Origin: Desulfonatronospira thiodismutans ASO3-1
GTDB lineage: Bacteria > Desulfobacterota > Desulfovibrionia > Desulfovibrionales > Desulfonatronovibrionaceae
Direction of reading: 5' to 3'
DNA length: 64,000 bases
Assembly (NCBI RefSeq): GCF_000174435.1
Contig: NZ_ACJN02000001.1
Span: 733,658 to 797,657 of the forward strand
A program made the position numbers and the translations under genes. A model generated the notes under the pieces. It saw only the letters and a program-made list of their open reading frames with translations. It had not been told where the DNA came from and made no database searches. Below are positions 34,383 through 42,140 of this stretch, in pieces; the stretch's first letter is position 1; the number at the start of each line of letters is the position of its first letter.

Positions 34383-35468
34383 TTATATAAGTTCAGCACA
34401 TCTGTCCGAGGCCTGTTGGAAGTCTATGCCTCCGCCAAGTTCATAAACCGGAATATCCTGAAAAAATTTCATGTAGTCCAGAGGGTCAGGCTCCAGCACC
34501 CTGAAGTTGTCTGATGGATAGTAAAAAAGACCAGGAGATTTGATCACTGCCTGCAACAGCTCTGACCTTTTTTCCAGGTTCACCCTCTGCATTTCCAGGC
34601 TCTGTCCGTGCCTGCTCCAGTTTAAAATGACAAGCGCCTTTACTCCTGATTGCAGCTTGAACCTGTCCCGACCGAAACACTTATCCAGCCAGACGTCATA
34701 TTTATGCTCCATTTTCCAGATCATGTCTTTTGAAATTCCGGAAAATTTCCTGATTTCTTCAGATGTCAGAATCCCGGTCAGACGCGGATTGTTCAGTATT
34801 GTACCCGGATTGACCCTGGGCAGCTTGGCCACTCCGAACATTTCTACATGTTCCTTTTTTTTGCGGACCATGAGGCGGTCATTGCTGACAAAATCAAGGC
34901 CTTTATTCATGAGGTGAAGGGCCAGAGTAGATTTACCCAGACCGGAAAAACCCGCCAGAATAATCCCCTGCCCTTTTCTTGAAACTGCTGCTGCGTGGCA
35001 CAGTAGACAGCCCTGGTCCAGCTTCCACTGGATGAAGCGGTTATTGATAAAGTTGACAATCTGGTTGTCATTTTCTGTACACGGTCCGATGGCGATATTT
35101 TCACTGGAGTTCATAAAAAACAGCATCCCGGAGAGTTTTTTGCGAACCACCCTGCCCCCGGGAATATTTATGTACTGCTCCTTTATACGCTTTTTGCTGC
35201 AACCGGGGTGCAGGTCAGTCAGGCTGATACCAGGTTTAAGCGGGGGGTTTTCCAGAGCTTTAATCACAATATGGGGCTGGTCATCATTCTGGATTAAAAA
35301 AGGCTTAAAGTATCTCAAAAGCTTTTCCCGCAAAACAGGTTCATCCATCTCCACCCTGATGGTACAGTCATCCAGCTGAAGATCAACGGACTGATCCAGT
35401 GTATCCTGAACATTTGAACAGCCCAGCATATGCAGGAAACTTTGCCCGGGGGTAATTGGATAATGCAT
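34383..35468 (-). CDS. HprK-related kinase B (GAK system)
   Basis: A 361-residue P-loop kinase related to HPr serine kinase/phosphorylase. The ATG at 35468 follows AAAGAGG by 8 nt; a further upstream ATG lacks a good site. Walker A GFSGLGKST is at residues 173-181, preceded by LLCHAAAVSRKGQGIILA. FVSNDRLMVRKKK follows, as in HprK, where the aspartate acts near the phosphate. The N-terminal 150 residues form a separate domain not found in HprK. No HPr-like partner is in the window. It is convergent with the amphi-Trp gene. Its protein target is unknown; the GAK label comes from family nomenclature and its neighbours here fit. Confidence 0.9.
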   Translation of the reverse strand: MHYPITPGQSFLHMLGCSNVQDTLDQSVDLQLDDCTIRVEMDEPVLREKLLRYFKPFLIQNDDQPHIVIKALENPPLKPGISLTDLHPGCSKKRIKEQYINIPGGRVVRKKLSGMLFFMNSSENIAIGPCTENDNQIVNFINNRFIQWKLDQGCLLCHAAAVSRKGQGIILAGFSGLGKSTLALHLMNKGLDFVSNDRLMVRKKKEHVEMFGVAKLPRVNPGTILNNPRLTGILTSEEIRKFSGISKDMIWKMEHKYDVWLDKCFGRDRFKLQSGVKALVILNWSRHGQSLEMQRVNLEKRSELLQAVIKSPGLFYYPSDNFRVLEPDPLDYMKFFQDIPVYELGGGIDFQQASDRCAELI

Positions 35469-35524
35469 TGTGACATCCTCTTTAATGATAAACATATATA
35501 CAACAAAAGTAACAGGTTATCCCT

Positions 35525-35630
35525 TTTTAAGGAAAGCAGGGGACAGGCACCCCCAAACCTTCTCCGGGCTGTATGCCTCCGGGCAGGAAGCCATGCCACA
35601 TGCAAACGGCTAAACTGTTACACTTTACTG
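35525..35630. repeat. Degenerate family F repeat
   Basis: TTAAGGAAAGCAGGGGACAGGCACC, a CTCCGGGC...GCCTCCGGGC block, GCCATGCCACATGCAAACGG and CTAAACTGTTACA follow the order of parts in the complete element at 63003-63159. It separates the HprK-related kinase from pstA. Confidence 0.55.
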
Positions 35631-35728
35631 TTTTCTAAGTGTTTCAAATTCCTGGCAATCTTTTATCCGTTGGTTTCCAGCACATTTACTTCCTGTATTT
35701 TTCCGGGAAGTGTCAGTGAAATCCAGGT

Positions 35729-36586
35729 CTACAGCCTTCTCTGCAGCTTGTTCCGCACCAGTATTGCGACTAAGTTCAGTCCCAGAACCAGAAACATGAG
35801 TGTTAGTGCAGTGCCGTACTGCAGAGGTCTGGTCTGGTCTATGTTGACACCGGCTGTGGCCAGGACATAGATGTGATAAGGCATGGCCATGATTTCATCA
35901 AAAATCGAACTTGGGATCTTGCCGGTATAAAAGACAGCCGCGGTAAACATGATGGGAGCGGTTTCACCTGCGGCCCGGCTTACACCCAGGATCATGCCGG
36001 TAAGCATGCTTGGCAGCGCAGCAGGCAGGACCATCCTGTAAACGGTCTGCCATTTGGTGGCCCCGAGAGCCAGAGAGGCTTCGCGGTAGGACTGAGGAAC
36101 GTTTCGCAGGGCTTCCTCAGCTGATCCGATAATCAGCGGCAGAATAAAGGCCCCCAGGGTAAGAGAGCCAGCCAGTAGACTGACCCCCATGTTCAGATAG
36201 AGAACAAAAAAGGCCAGCCCGAAAAGACCGTAGACAACCGAGGGCACTCCGGCCAGGTTGATTATGCCCATGCGTATGATTCTGGTCCATCTGCCGCCGC
36301 CGGAAAACTCATTAAGATAAATGGCAGTGCCCACACCCAGGGGAAAAGCCACCAGAATGGAACCCAGGCTTATATAGACAGTACCCACGATACAGGGCCA
36401 GATTCCCCCCTCGGTCATGGACTTTCTGGGGTGTTCGGTCAAAAACTCCCAGCTTATGGCACTGATCCCGTTAATGGCGATAAATCCCAGAAATAGGGCC
36501 AGGGCCAGTACGTTCAGGTAAATTGCGGCCCTGAAGATGGAAAAAGCGATGAACTGATTACGCTTGCGTGCAAAATTGGATCTCAT
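35729..36586 (-). CDS. pstA: Phosphate ABC transporter permease PstA
   Basis: A 285-residue inner-membrane protein with about six TM segments. Family blocks: WEFLTEHPRKSMTEGGIWPCIVGTVY, GVGTAIYLNEF, the coupling region EEALRNVPQSYREASLALGATKWQTVYRMVLPAALP and GETAPIMFTAAVF. It pairs with PstC to pass phosphate from PstS into the cytoplasm, powered by PstB. It is the third gene of pstSCA, 35 nt after pstC. Parts of its 3' end recur as fragments at 24404 and 26718. Confidence 0.95.
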   Translation of the reverse strand: MRSNFARKRNQFIAFSIFRAAIYLNVLALALFLGFIAINGISAISWEFLTEHPRKSMTEGGIWPCIVGTVYISLGSILVAFPLGVGTAIYLNEFSGGGRWTRIIRMGIINLAGVPSVVYGLFGLAFFVLYLNMGVSLLAGSLTLGAFILPLIIGSAEEALRNVPQSYREASLALGATKWQTVYRMVLPAALPSMLTGMILGVSRAAGETAPIMFTAAVFYTGKIPSSIFDEIMAMPYHIYVLATAGVNIDQTRPLQYGTALTLMFLVLGLNLVAILVRNKLQRRL

Positions 36587-36621
36587 TTTGGAATCTCTGC
36601 TGGATGGTTTATCAATTGCTT

Positions 36622-37527
36622 TTAAAGTGTGGCCGCACCTACCTGCTTATGTCTTTCCGACAGGTAGCTGGCCAGCAGATTGAAAAGAAAGGTGAAAACA
36701 AAAAGAACCAGGCCGATGGCAAAAAGGGCATGGTAGTGATCACTGCGGAATGGAACATTGCCCATTTCAGCAGCGATGTTTGCCGGCATGGGCCGCACCG
36801 GATCGAATATGGATTCCGGAATCATGGCCGCACCGCCGGCCACCATGAGCACCACCATGGTCTCCCCTATGGCTCTGGCTATTCCCAGGACTACGGCTGT
36901 GGATATTCCGGCCAGAGAAGCAGGCACTATTACTCTGGCAATGGTTTCCCATTGCGTGGCCCCCAGGGCCATGGAGCCTTCCTTCATATGTCTGGGTACG
37001 CTGTAGATGGCATCCTCGGATATGCTGGTAATGGTGGGCACAGCCATGAAAGCCAGCATAATGGAAGCGTTCAGTACATTCAGTCCCGTACCCAGATCGA
37101 ACATCTCCTGCAGAAAAGGGGCGACAACAACCATACCGAAAAAACCGATGACTACGGTGGGCAGGCCCTCAATGAGCTCCACAATGGGCTTGATCACCGC
37201 CCTTGTCTTTGGATGCGCAATTTCGGCCAGGTAAATGGCGCTGAAAACTCCCAGGGGAATGGCCATGATCGAGGCCAGGGCCACTACACTGGCAGAACCG
37301 GCTATCAGCGGCAGAATTCCGTAGTCCGGGTTGATATCAGTTGGATACCATTCTTTGCCCAGGATAAAATCTCTGACTGAAATAACATCGAATATGGGAA
37401 GGCCTTCTAAGATCAGAAAAAGAAAAATCAGGGTCAGGATTATTATCCCGCTGGCCCCTACAATTAGAAAGACCCCGTGTACCAGGAGATCCTTTTTTTG
37501 GCTTGAAATAACTGCCATATGATTCAC
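36622..37527 (-). CDS. pstC: Phosphate ABC transporter permease PstC
   Basis: A 301-residue membrane permease. Typical blocks are FLFLILEGLPIFD, GVFSAIYLAEIAHPKTR, IKPIVELIEGLPTVVIGFFGMVV and the coupling region MKEGSMALGATQWETIARVIVPASLAG, then AIGETMVVLMVAGGAA. The start is either the GTG at 37527 or the ATG at 37518 (MAVISSQKKD); no strong ribosome-binding site separates them. It lies between pstS and pstA in one transcription unit reading left. Confidence 0.94.
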   Translation of the reverse strand: MNHMAVISSQKKDLLVHGVFLIVGASGIIILTLIFLFLILEGLPIFDVISVRDFILGKEWYPTDINPDYGILPLIAGSASVVALASIMAIPLGVFSAIYLAEIAHPKTRAVIKPIVELIEGLPTVVIGFFGMVVVAPFLQEMFDLGTGLNVLNASIMLAFMAVPTITSISEDAIYSVPRHMKEGSMALGATQWETIARVIVPASLAGISTAVVLGIARAIGETMVVLMVAGGAAMIPESIFDPVRPMPANIAAEMGNVPFRSDHYHALFAIGLVLFVFTFLFNLLASYLSERHKQVGAATL

Positions 37528-37641
37528 TTATGCTGGTGTTTTTTATAGTTATGATGAAAAATATTTATACCATTATGGAAATATTGAGGGAGCAGAGCAA
37601 ACAGGCCTCTACCCCCTCAGTATTTTTTTGCCGCAGAACCG

Positions 37642-38457
37642 TTACCAGATGGGTACGTACCCGCCTTCTTCAATAAGCTCAGCGTTATCCGGATGCTGAA
37701 TGTAGTTGATGAACCTGAGCACATCCCCGGAAGGCCAGTTGTTGGTAATCAGCCACAGGCTCCTGGAAACAGGATATTCACCTGATGCAGTGGTTGTGGA
37801 TGTGGGCATTACGCCGTCAACCTTCACACTCTTGAGCCTGTCGGTAAGATAGCCCAGGCCGATATACCCTATGGCATGCCGGTTATCCTGCACTGTCTGG
37901 ACAATGGCTCCGTTGGAGGCCAGCATTTGGGCCCTGGGAGTCAGGCGATCGCCCTTGAGTACCTCATCACTCCAGACAACGTAGGTACCTGAATCGGAGT
38001 CTCTGGAAATTATGGTGATGTCCCGGTCCGTTCCACCAACCTCTGACCAGTTGGTAATATCGCCGTTATAGATTTTCCTGAGCTCTTCCAGGCTCAGTTC
38101 ATCTACGGGATTATCCGGATGCACCACAGGAATAATGCTGTCGTAGGCAATGACAAAGGGCACCGGATAAATTCCGTTTTCAACGGCCCGTTCTACTTCG
38201 CTGTCTCTTATCCACCTTGAAGTCTGGGCGATGTCAGTGGTGCCGTCGATCAAGGCCGCGATACCGTTGCCGGAACCTCCACCGGAAATGGAAAAATTGA
38301 AACCGGGATTGTCTTCCATGAAGGCCTCCGACACCACCTGTGAAACAGGCAAAACCGTGGTTGAACCGTTGATCTTAATCTCACCGGCCTTTACCGGAGC
38401 TGCCAACAGGCACAACCCAAAAACCAAAGAACCTAATAAAACCAAAACTCTGTTCAT
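37642..38457 (-). CDS. pstS: Periplasmic phosphate-binding protein PstS
   Basis: A 271-residue exported protein. The ATG at 38457 is chosen because TGGAGG lies 6 nt upstream and because it gives a proper signal peptide (MNRVLVLLGSLVFGLCLLAA, cleavage after VKA at residue 24). Phosphate-binding blocks are INGSTTVLPVSQVVSEAF, SGGGSGNGIAALIDGTTDIAQ and ISRDSDSGTYVVW. It captures phosphate for PstCA. First gene of pstSCA and divergent from pstB; the shared 0.3 kb region contains candidate Pho boxes. The ATPase gene pstB is thus not in the same operon. Confidence 0.94.
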   Translation of the reverse strand: MNRVLVLLGSLVFGLCLLAAPVKAGEIKINGSTTVLPVSQVVSEAFMEDNPGFNFSISGGGSGNGIAALIDGTTDIAQTSRWIRDSEVERAVENGIYPVPFVIAYDSIIPVVHPDNPVDELSLEELRKIYNGDITNWSEVGGTDRDITIISRDSDSGTYVVWSDEVLKGDRLTPRAQMLASNGAIVQTVQDNRHAIGYIGLGYLTDRLKSVKVDGVMPTSTTTASGEYPVSRSLWLITNNWPSGDVLRFINYIQHPDNAELIEEGGYVPIW

Positions 38458-38765
38458 TTTAAACCTCCATAAAATTGTTGAAATTAAGACTGGATGACTG
38501 TCCAGCCCTGACTTGAGAAGTGTTTTAAGCATCTTTGGATTGTTTTGCATGCCGAACATGTGGTGATATTGTTACAATTGTGAAACAGTTAAAACAATTG
38601 TTTGCTGGCCAGCGAAAGAACATCTGCGAAAGGCTGTATTGTTCGAAAAGTAACCTCTTCGTAAAACTTTTGTAACAAACGAGGGATAAGTAATTCTCTG
38701 TTCATCAATACGAGTGTCCCTTAAGCAGGGACTACATCCAACATATCATTAAAAGAGGTTTTTTC
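38458..38765. promoter_or_regulatory. Divergent pstS / pstB control region with candidate Pho boxes
   Basis: Two places show spaced direct repeats of the type PhoB binds: TTCGTAAAACTTTTGTAAC (about 38658-38676, half-sites 11 bp apart) and TTGTTACAATTGTGAAACAG (about 38569-38588). The PhoB/PhoR genes lie 5 kb away. The assignment is by resemblance only and the exact boxes are uncertain. Confidence 0.4.
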
Positions 38766-39611
38766 ATGAATTCTGAACAGATTCTGCCCAGCAATCCCTT
38801 ATCCGGAGGCGTGGTCCAGGATATGGATCCCAATAAAAAAATCAGTCTGGACCAGGAGCACTGCTGTCTGGAGGTCAAGGACCTCAATCTTTTTTACGGC
38901 TCGACCCAGGCCCTGAAGTCCATTAACATGGAAATACCTGTAAAACGGGCTACAGCCTTTATCGGTCCCAGCGGTTGCGGCAAATCAACCCTGTTGCGCT
39001 GTTTCAACCGGCTTAACGATATGATAGATATATGCAGAGTACAGGGGGAGATAAAACTGGACGGAGAAAATATATATGATCCTAAAGTTGATGTGGCCGA
39101 ACTCAGGCGCAAAGTGGGCATGGTCTTTCAGAAACCCAATCCTTTTCCCAAATCCATCTTCGACAATATCGCCTTTGGCTTGCGCCTCAAGGGCATAAGG
39201 AACAAAAAGCATTTAAGTGAAGTGGTGGAAAAATCCCTGAAAGGGGCGGCCCTTTGGGATGAGGTCAAGGACAGGCTGCATGAAAGCGCCCTGGGATTAT
39301 CAGGCGGGCAACAGCAGAGGCTGGTCATTGCCAGGGCCATAGCCATTGAACCCAATGTGATTCTGCTGGACGAACCCTGTTCTGCTCTGGACCCCATTTC
39401 CACATCCAAGATAGAAGAGCTGATTTATTATCTAAAAGAAAGCTATACCATTGTAATCGTCACCCACAACATGCAGCAGGCAGCCAGAGTTTCAGACTTT
39501 ACTGCATATATGTACCTAGGAGAACTTATTGAGTACAGGGATACCATCACCATGTTCACCAATCCCAGAGAAAAAACAACCGAAGAATATATAACCGGCA
39601 GATTCGGATAA
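38766..39611 (+). CDS. pstB: Phosphate ABC transporter ATPase PstB
   Basis: A 281-residue ATPase that powers PstCA. Walker [10 protein letters not shown] is at residues 67-75, then the PstB-specific [12 protein letters not shown] and [21 protein letters not shown], signature [15 protein letters not shown], Walker [14 protein letters not shown] and [20 protein letters not shown]. The N-terminal 30 residues extend beyond the usual PstB start. The gene is transcribed away from pstSCA and is followed 24 nt later by phoU. Confidence 0.96.
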   Translation: MNSEQILPSNPLSGGVVQDMDPNKKISLDQEHCCLEVKDLNLFYGSTQALKSINMEIPVKRATAFIGPSGCGKSTLLRCFNRLNDMIDICRVQGEIKLDGENIYDPKVDVAELRRKVGMVFQKPNPFPKSIFDNIAFGLRLKGIRNKKHLSEVVEKSLKGAALWDEVKDRLHESALGLSGGQQQRLVIARAIAIEPNVILLDEPCSALDPISTSKIEELIYYLKESYTIVIVTHNMQQAARVSDFTAYMYLGELIEYRDTITMFTNPREKTTEEYITGRFG

Positions 39612-39635
39612 TTTCATCTTATCAGGAGACAGAAT

Positions 39636-40304
39636 ATGACACATTTGACACAGGAACTGGACAGGCTGAATATGAAGGTCATGCAGATGGTGGTCCAGAC
39701 GGAGCAGGCACTGAGCAAGACCGTGAACGCTTTCTCCCGCATGGATGCGGATCTGGCCCAGGAAGTGGTGGATCATGACAAGCAGATCAATGAACTGGAA
39801 GTGCTCATTGACCAGCTTTGCCTGCGCCTCCTGGCCCTGGAGCAGCCCGTGGCCAGGGACCTGCGCTTTATCCTGGGGGCCATGCGCCTGAGCAAGGATC
39901 TGGAACGTATAGGGGACGAATCTGCCAACATATCCGATGCAACAATATTTTTAAGCCTGCATCCTCCCCTGGATTTTTACGACCAGATCCAGATCATGGG
40001 CCAGAAAGCCTATGACATGCTCCAGGAAGCCATAATCGCCTTTTCCTCTCCGGATACAGAAAGGGCCATAAATGTCTGCCGCATGGATTTCGAGGTGGAT
40101 GAAATAAACTCAAAAGTCCTCAAGCTAAGCATCGAACATATGAGTCAAAACAGCCAGGCGGTTGAGCAGTGCGTACAGAGCATAAATATCGCCAGGCGCT
40201 TTGAACGGGTGGCGGACCTGGCCACCAACATAGCCGAAACCACCATGTTCATCGTTCAGGGCACCAGCATCAAGCATTCCTGCCTGTTTGACGACCGGGT
40301 TTAG
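39636..40304 (+). CDS. phoU: Phosphate signalling protein PhoU
   Basis: A 222-residue all-helical protein made of two PhoU units; the metal-cluster motifs ERIGDESANI (about 91-100) and ERVADLATNI (about 192-201) are intact. PhoU links Pst transport to PhoR, keeping the Pho response off when phosphate is plentiful. Co-transcribed with pstB. Compare the PhoU-like half of the kinase fusion at 30664, which is far more diverged. Confidence 0.95.
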   Translation: MTHLTQELDRLNMKVMQMVVQTEQALSKTVNAFSRMDADLAQEVVDHDKQINELEVLIDQLCLRLLALEQPVARDLRFILGAMRLSKDLERIGDESANISDATIFLSLHPPLDFYDQIQIMGQKAYDMLQEAIIAFSSPDTERAINVCRMDFEVDEINSKVLKLSIEHMSQNSQAVEQCVQSINIARRFERVADLATNIAETTMFIVQGTSIKHSCLFDDRV

Positions 40305-40317
40305 TCAAAGCTACTAG

Positions 40318-40352
40318 TCCCCTGCTTTCCTTAAAAGCGCTGACAGATACGT
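40318..40352. repeat. Half of a family F repeat
   Basis: CCCCTGCTTTCCTTAAAAGCGCTGACAGATAC matches one arm of the element at 63003-63159; a second solo arm is at 49735-49766. Confidence 0.5.
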
Positions 40353-40387
40353 TGGATGAAAGCTGACTATGTGAGCAGATCATTGGC

Positions 40388-40414
40388 TTGACAGGTATAT
40401 TGTTAAAATATACA
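40388..40414 (+). promoter_or_regulatory. Candidate promoter and operator of the brnTA-type module
   Basis: TTGACA at 40388-40393 overlaps the start of a perfect 7-bp palindrome GTATATT (40395-40401) / AATATAC (40407-40413) that ends in a TATACA -10-like element. The spacing is 15 nt, shorter than ideal. The palindrome is a plausible site for autorepression by the BrnA antitoxin. Confidence 0.4.
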
Positions 40415-40422
40415 GATTAATT

Positions 40423-40725
40423 ATGTATTACATGCTTGAAAAGGTAACAGGTTTTGACTGGGATGAAGGAAATTTTGACAAAAATCTCATCAAGCATGAT
40501 GTTCAGAACTGGGAATGTGAGCAGGTTTTCTTTAATAAGCCTCTGATTATCCTTGATGACCACAGGCACTCACTGGTTGAAAAGCGACTGGCGGCTTTTG
40601 GAAAAACAGATGGCGGACGTCTCTTAACAATGATATTCACAATAAGGAAAAGCCTGATCAGGGTGATCTCAGCCAGGGACATGAATAAAAAGGAGAGGAT
40701 ATACTATCATGAAAAAGCACAATAG
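40423..40725 (+). CDS. brnT: BrnT family toxin (ribonuclease)
   Basis: A 100-residue toxin (97 if started at the ATG at 40432). The BrnT pattern is clear: FDWDEGNFDKNLIKHDVQNWECEQVFFN, DDHRHSLVEKRLAAFGKTDGGRLLTMIFTIR and VISARDMNKKERIYY. BrnT adopts a RelE-like fold and inhibits translation by cleaving RNA. It overlaps the antitoxin gene by 17 nt, the canonical brnT-brnA order. No strong ribosome-binding site precedes either start codon. The module lies between phoU and the phoR 3' duplication. Confidence 0.9.
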   Translation: MYYMLEKVTGFDWDEGNFDKNLIKHDVQNWECEQVFFNKPLIILDDHRHSLVEKRLAAFGKTDGGRLLTMIFTIRKSLIRVISARDMNKKERIYYHEKAQ

Positions 40726-41026
40726 AATTCCACACTTTGAAAACGAAGACCAGGAAAGGGAATTCTGGGCTCATGAATCGCCTCTTGACTACTTTGATCC
40801 CAACGAGTTTAAAAAAATTTCCTTCCCTGACCTTAAGCCCTCCCTTAAGTCCATATCCTTAAGGCTTCCCGAGGCAATGATTGCTGAACTCAAGCTCCTG
40901 GCCAACAAAAAAGACATGCCCTACCAGAGCCTGGTGAAAATATTTCTGGCCAGGCAGATAAACGTGGAGCGCGGTTCACTCGCAAAAGATTTAGAGAATA
41001 CCACAGATTATTTTGAAGGAGGCTGA
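40709..41026 (+). CDS. brnA: BrnA/CopG family antitoxin
   Basis: A 105-residue antitoxin. The N-terminal half (HFENEDQEREFWAHESPLDYFD) is the toxin-binding extension common in this family; the C-terminal half has a ribbon-helix-helix DNA-binding domain (KSISLRLPEAMIAELKLLANKK, YQSLVKIFLARQI). It should neutralise the BrnT toxin and repress the shared promoter. The ribosome-binding site (AAAGGAGAGG) lies within the toxin gene. Confidence 0.9.
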   Translation: MKKHNRIPHFENEDQEREFWAHESPLDYFDPNEFKKISFPDLKPSLKSISLRLPEAMIAELKLLANKKDMPYQSLVKIFLARQINVERGSLAKDLENTTDYFEGG

Positions 41027-41033
41027 TGCCTTT

Positions 41034-41172
41034 CCTAAGAGCGATTCAATGAAAACCAGACAATGCATCCATTGTCACTGCCCGGTACCGGGCTTTCCAC
41101 CCAGATGCGGCCTCCGAACGTCTTGATAATGTTTTTGCAGATGGCCAGCCCAAGTCCGGTACCTTTGACCTT
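41034..41172 (-). pseudogene. Duplicated 3' end of phoR
   Basis: 139 bp identical to 42140-42278 except at two positions, in the same orientation. It encodes the last 45 residues of PhoR (KGTGLGLAICKNIIK to FSLNRS) and its stop codon. Upstream of the match the sequence departs into repeats. It is a non-functional fragment separated from the real phoR by 967 bp. Confidence 0.9.
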
Positions 41173-41820
41173 ACCCGGCTTCTTTTCAGGATAAAGAGGG
41201 GAGTCTGCACCGCGGTTCAGATTTACTGAAGGGGCGGACTTCTGGAATGTATATAAGGAAGGGATTTCATACAACCACCCCCGGCCCCTCCTTGGCTAAG
41301 GAGGGGAGCTACACCGTGGCCTGGATTTACTTGGGGGGTGAAAGCTTAATTAAGCTCCAGTCGGAGTATTTATACAGATGCATGCGACAGAGTGTTGCCA
41401 CGCCTCGATCTGCTCCCCTCCTTGGCTAAGGAGGGGTTGGGGGTGGTTCGATATTTAACTCCCTTCCTTACCAGGCTTCTTTACAGGCTAAGGAGGGGAG
41501 CTACACCGTGGCCTGGATTTACTTGGGGGGTGGAAGCTTAGGCAACTCCCGGAAAATAGAATTATAAACCTCGGTGGGTGGCGACCTTTTAATTTTCTGC
41601 ATGTTGCCCAGAACTCCCCACCCTAAAACTGTTACGTTATTTTCAGAAAGTTGCCTTAGTCAAATCCACCGTCTGTTGCCTGCCTGAAGCCGCTTGTTCA
41701 CTATTCATGTCAGGCGGCATTGATTCTTTTTTCTATCGGGATTATAGTATTTTGTATGGATAACGAATGGATAAAACTGGATGTCCCAAAATTTATCACC
41801 TCTTATGAAAGAGGTTCCCA
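41173..41820. repeat. Cluster of family B repeats before the orphan antitoxin gene
   Basis: Family B hairpins (CCCCTCCTTGGCTAAGGAGGGG with a GGGGGTGGTT tail) lie at 41271-41308 (inverted), 41412-41448 and, degenerate, at about 41478-41500. A 40-bp block, GGGAGCTACACCGTGGCCTGG plus TTACTTGGGGGGTG, follows two of the copies (about 41306 and 41496). From about 41560 to 41820 nothing but the antitoxin promoter is expected. Confidence 0.6.
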
Positions 41821-42081
41821 ATGAATATTTGCCATTTTTGTGGAAACAGCAATTTTAAAGACACCGTCTGTGAGTATACCTACAAACGCGATGGCAGGAT
41901 GTTGTTCGTGGAAAATGTGCCTTGCCGCAAATGCGGGTTTTGCGGTGAAACATATTTTCTGTCTGAAAATCTGAGAAAAATCGAAGCAGAGTTCGAAGCC
42001 ATTCATTATCACGGCAAAAAGGCCACTGGTGAAATCGTAGTTCCGACTCAACATTTTGCAGATATCACCTCTGTTACTTAA
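41821..42081 (+). CDS. MqsA/YgiT-type zinc-finger antitoxin, orphan
   Basis: An 86-residue protein with two CXXC zinc-binding pairs: ICHFCGNSNF near the start and CRKCGFCGETYF at about 36-47, followed by the SENLRKIEAEFEAIHY segment. This is the N-terminal zinc domain of MqsA-type antitoxins, usually encoded beside a DUF4258 or MqsR toxin. No toxin gene is seen on either side, and the C-terminal HTH domain of full MqsA is absent. GAAAGAGG precedes the ATG. It lies inside the segment bounded by the duplicated phoR ends. Confidence 0.82.
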   Translation: MNICHFCGNSNFKDTVCEYTYKRDGRMLFVENVPCRKCGFCGETYFLSENLRKIEAEFEAIHYHGKKATGEIVVPTQHFADITSVT

Positions 42082-42140
42082 AGATGGTAATCGTAACTTG
42101 CCAGGCGATTTGTTGCCTGATAACTTTATTGCAGTCATAC

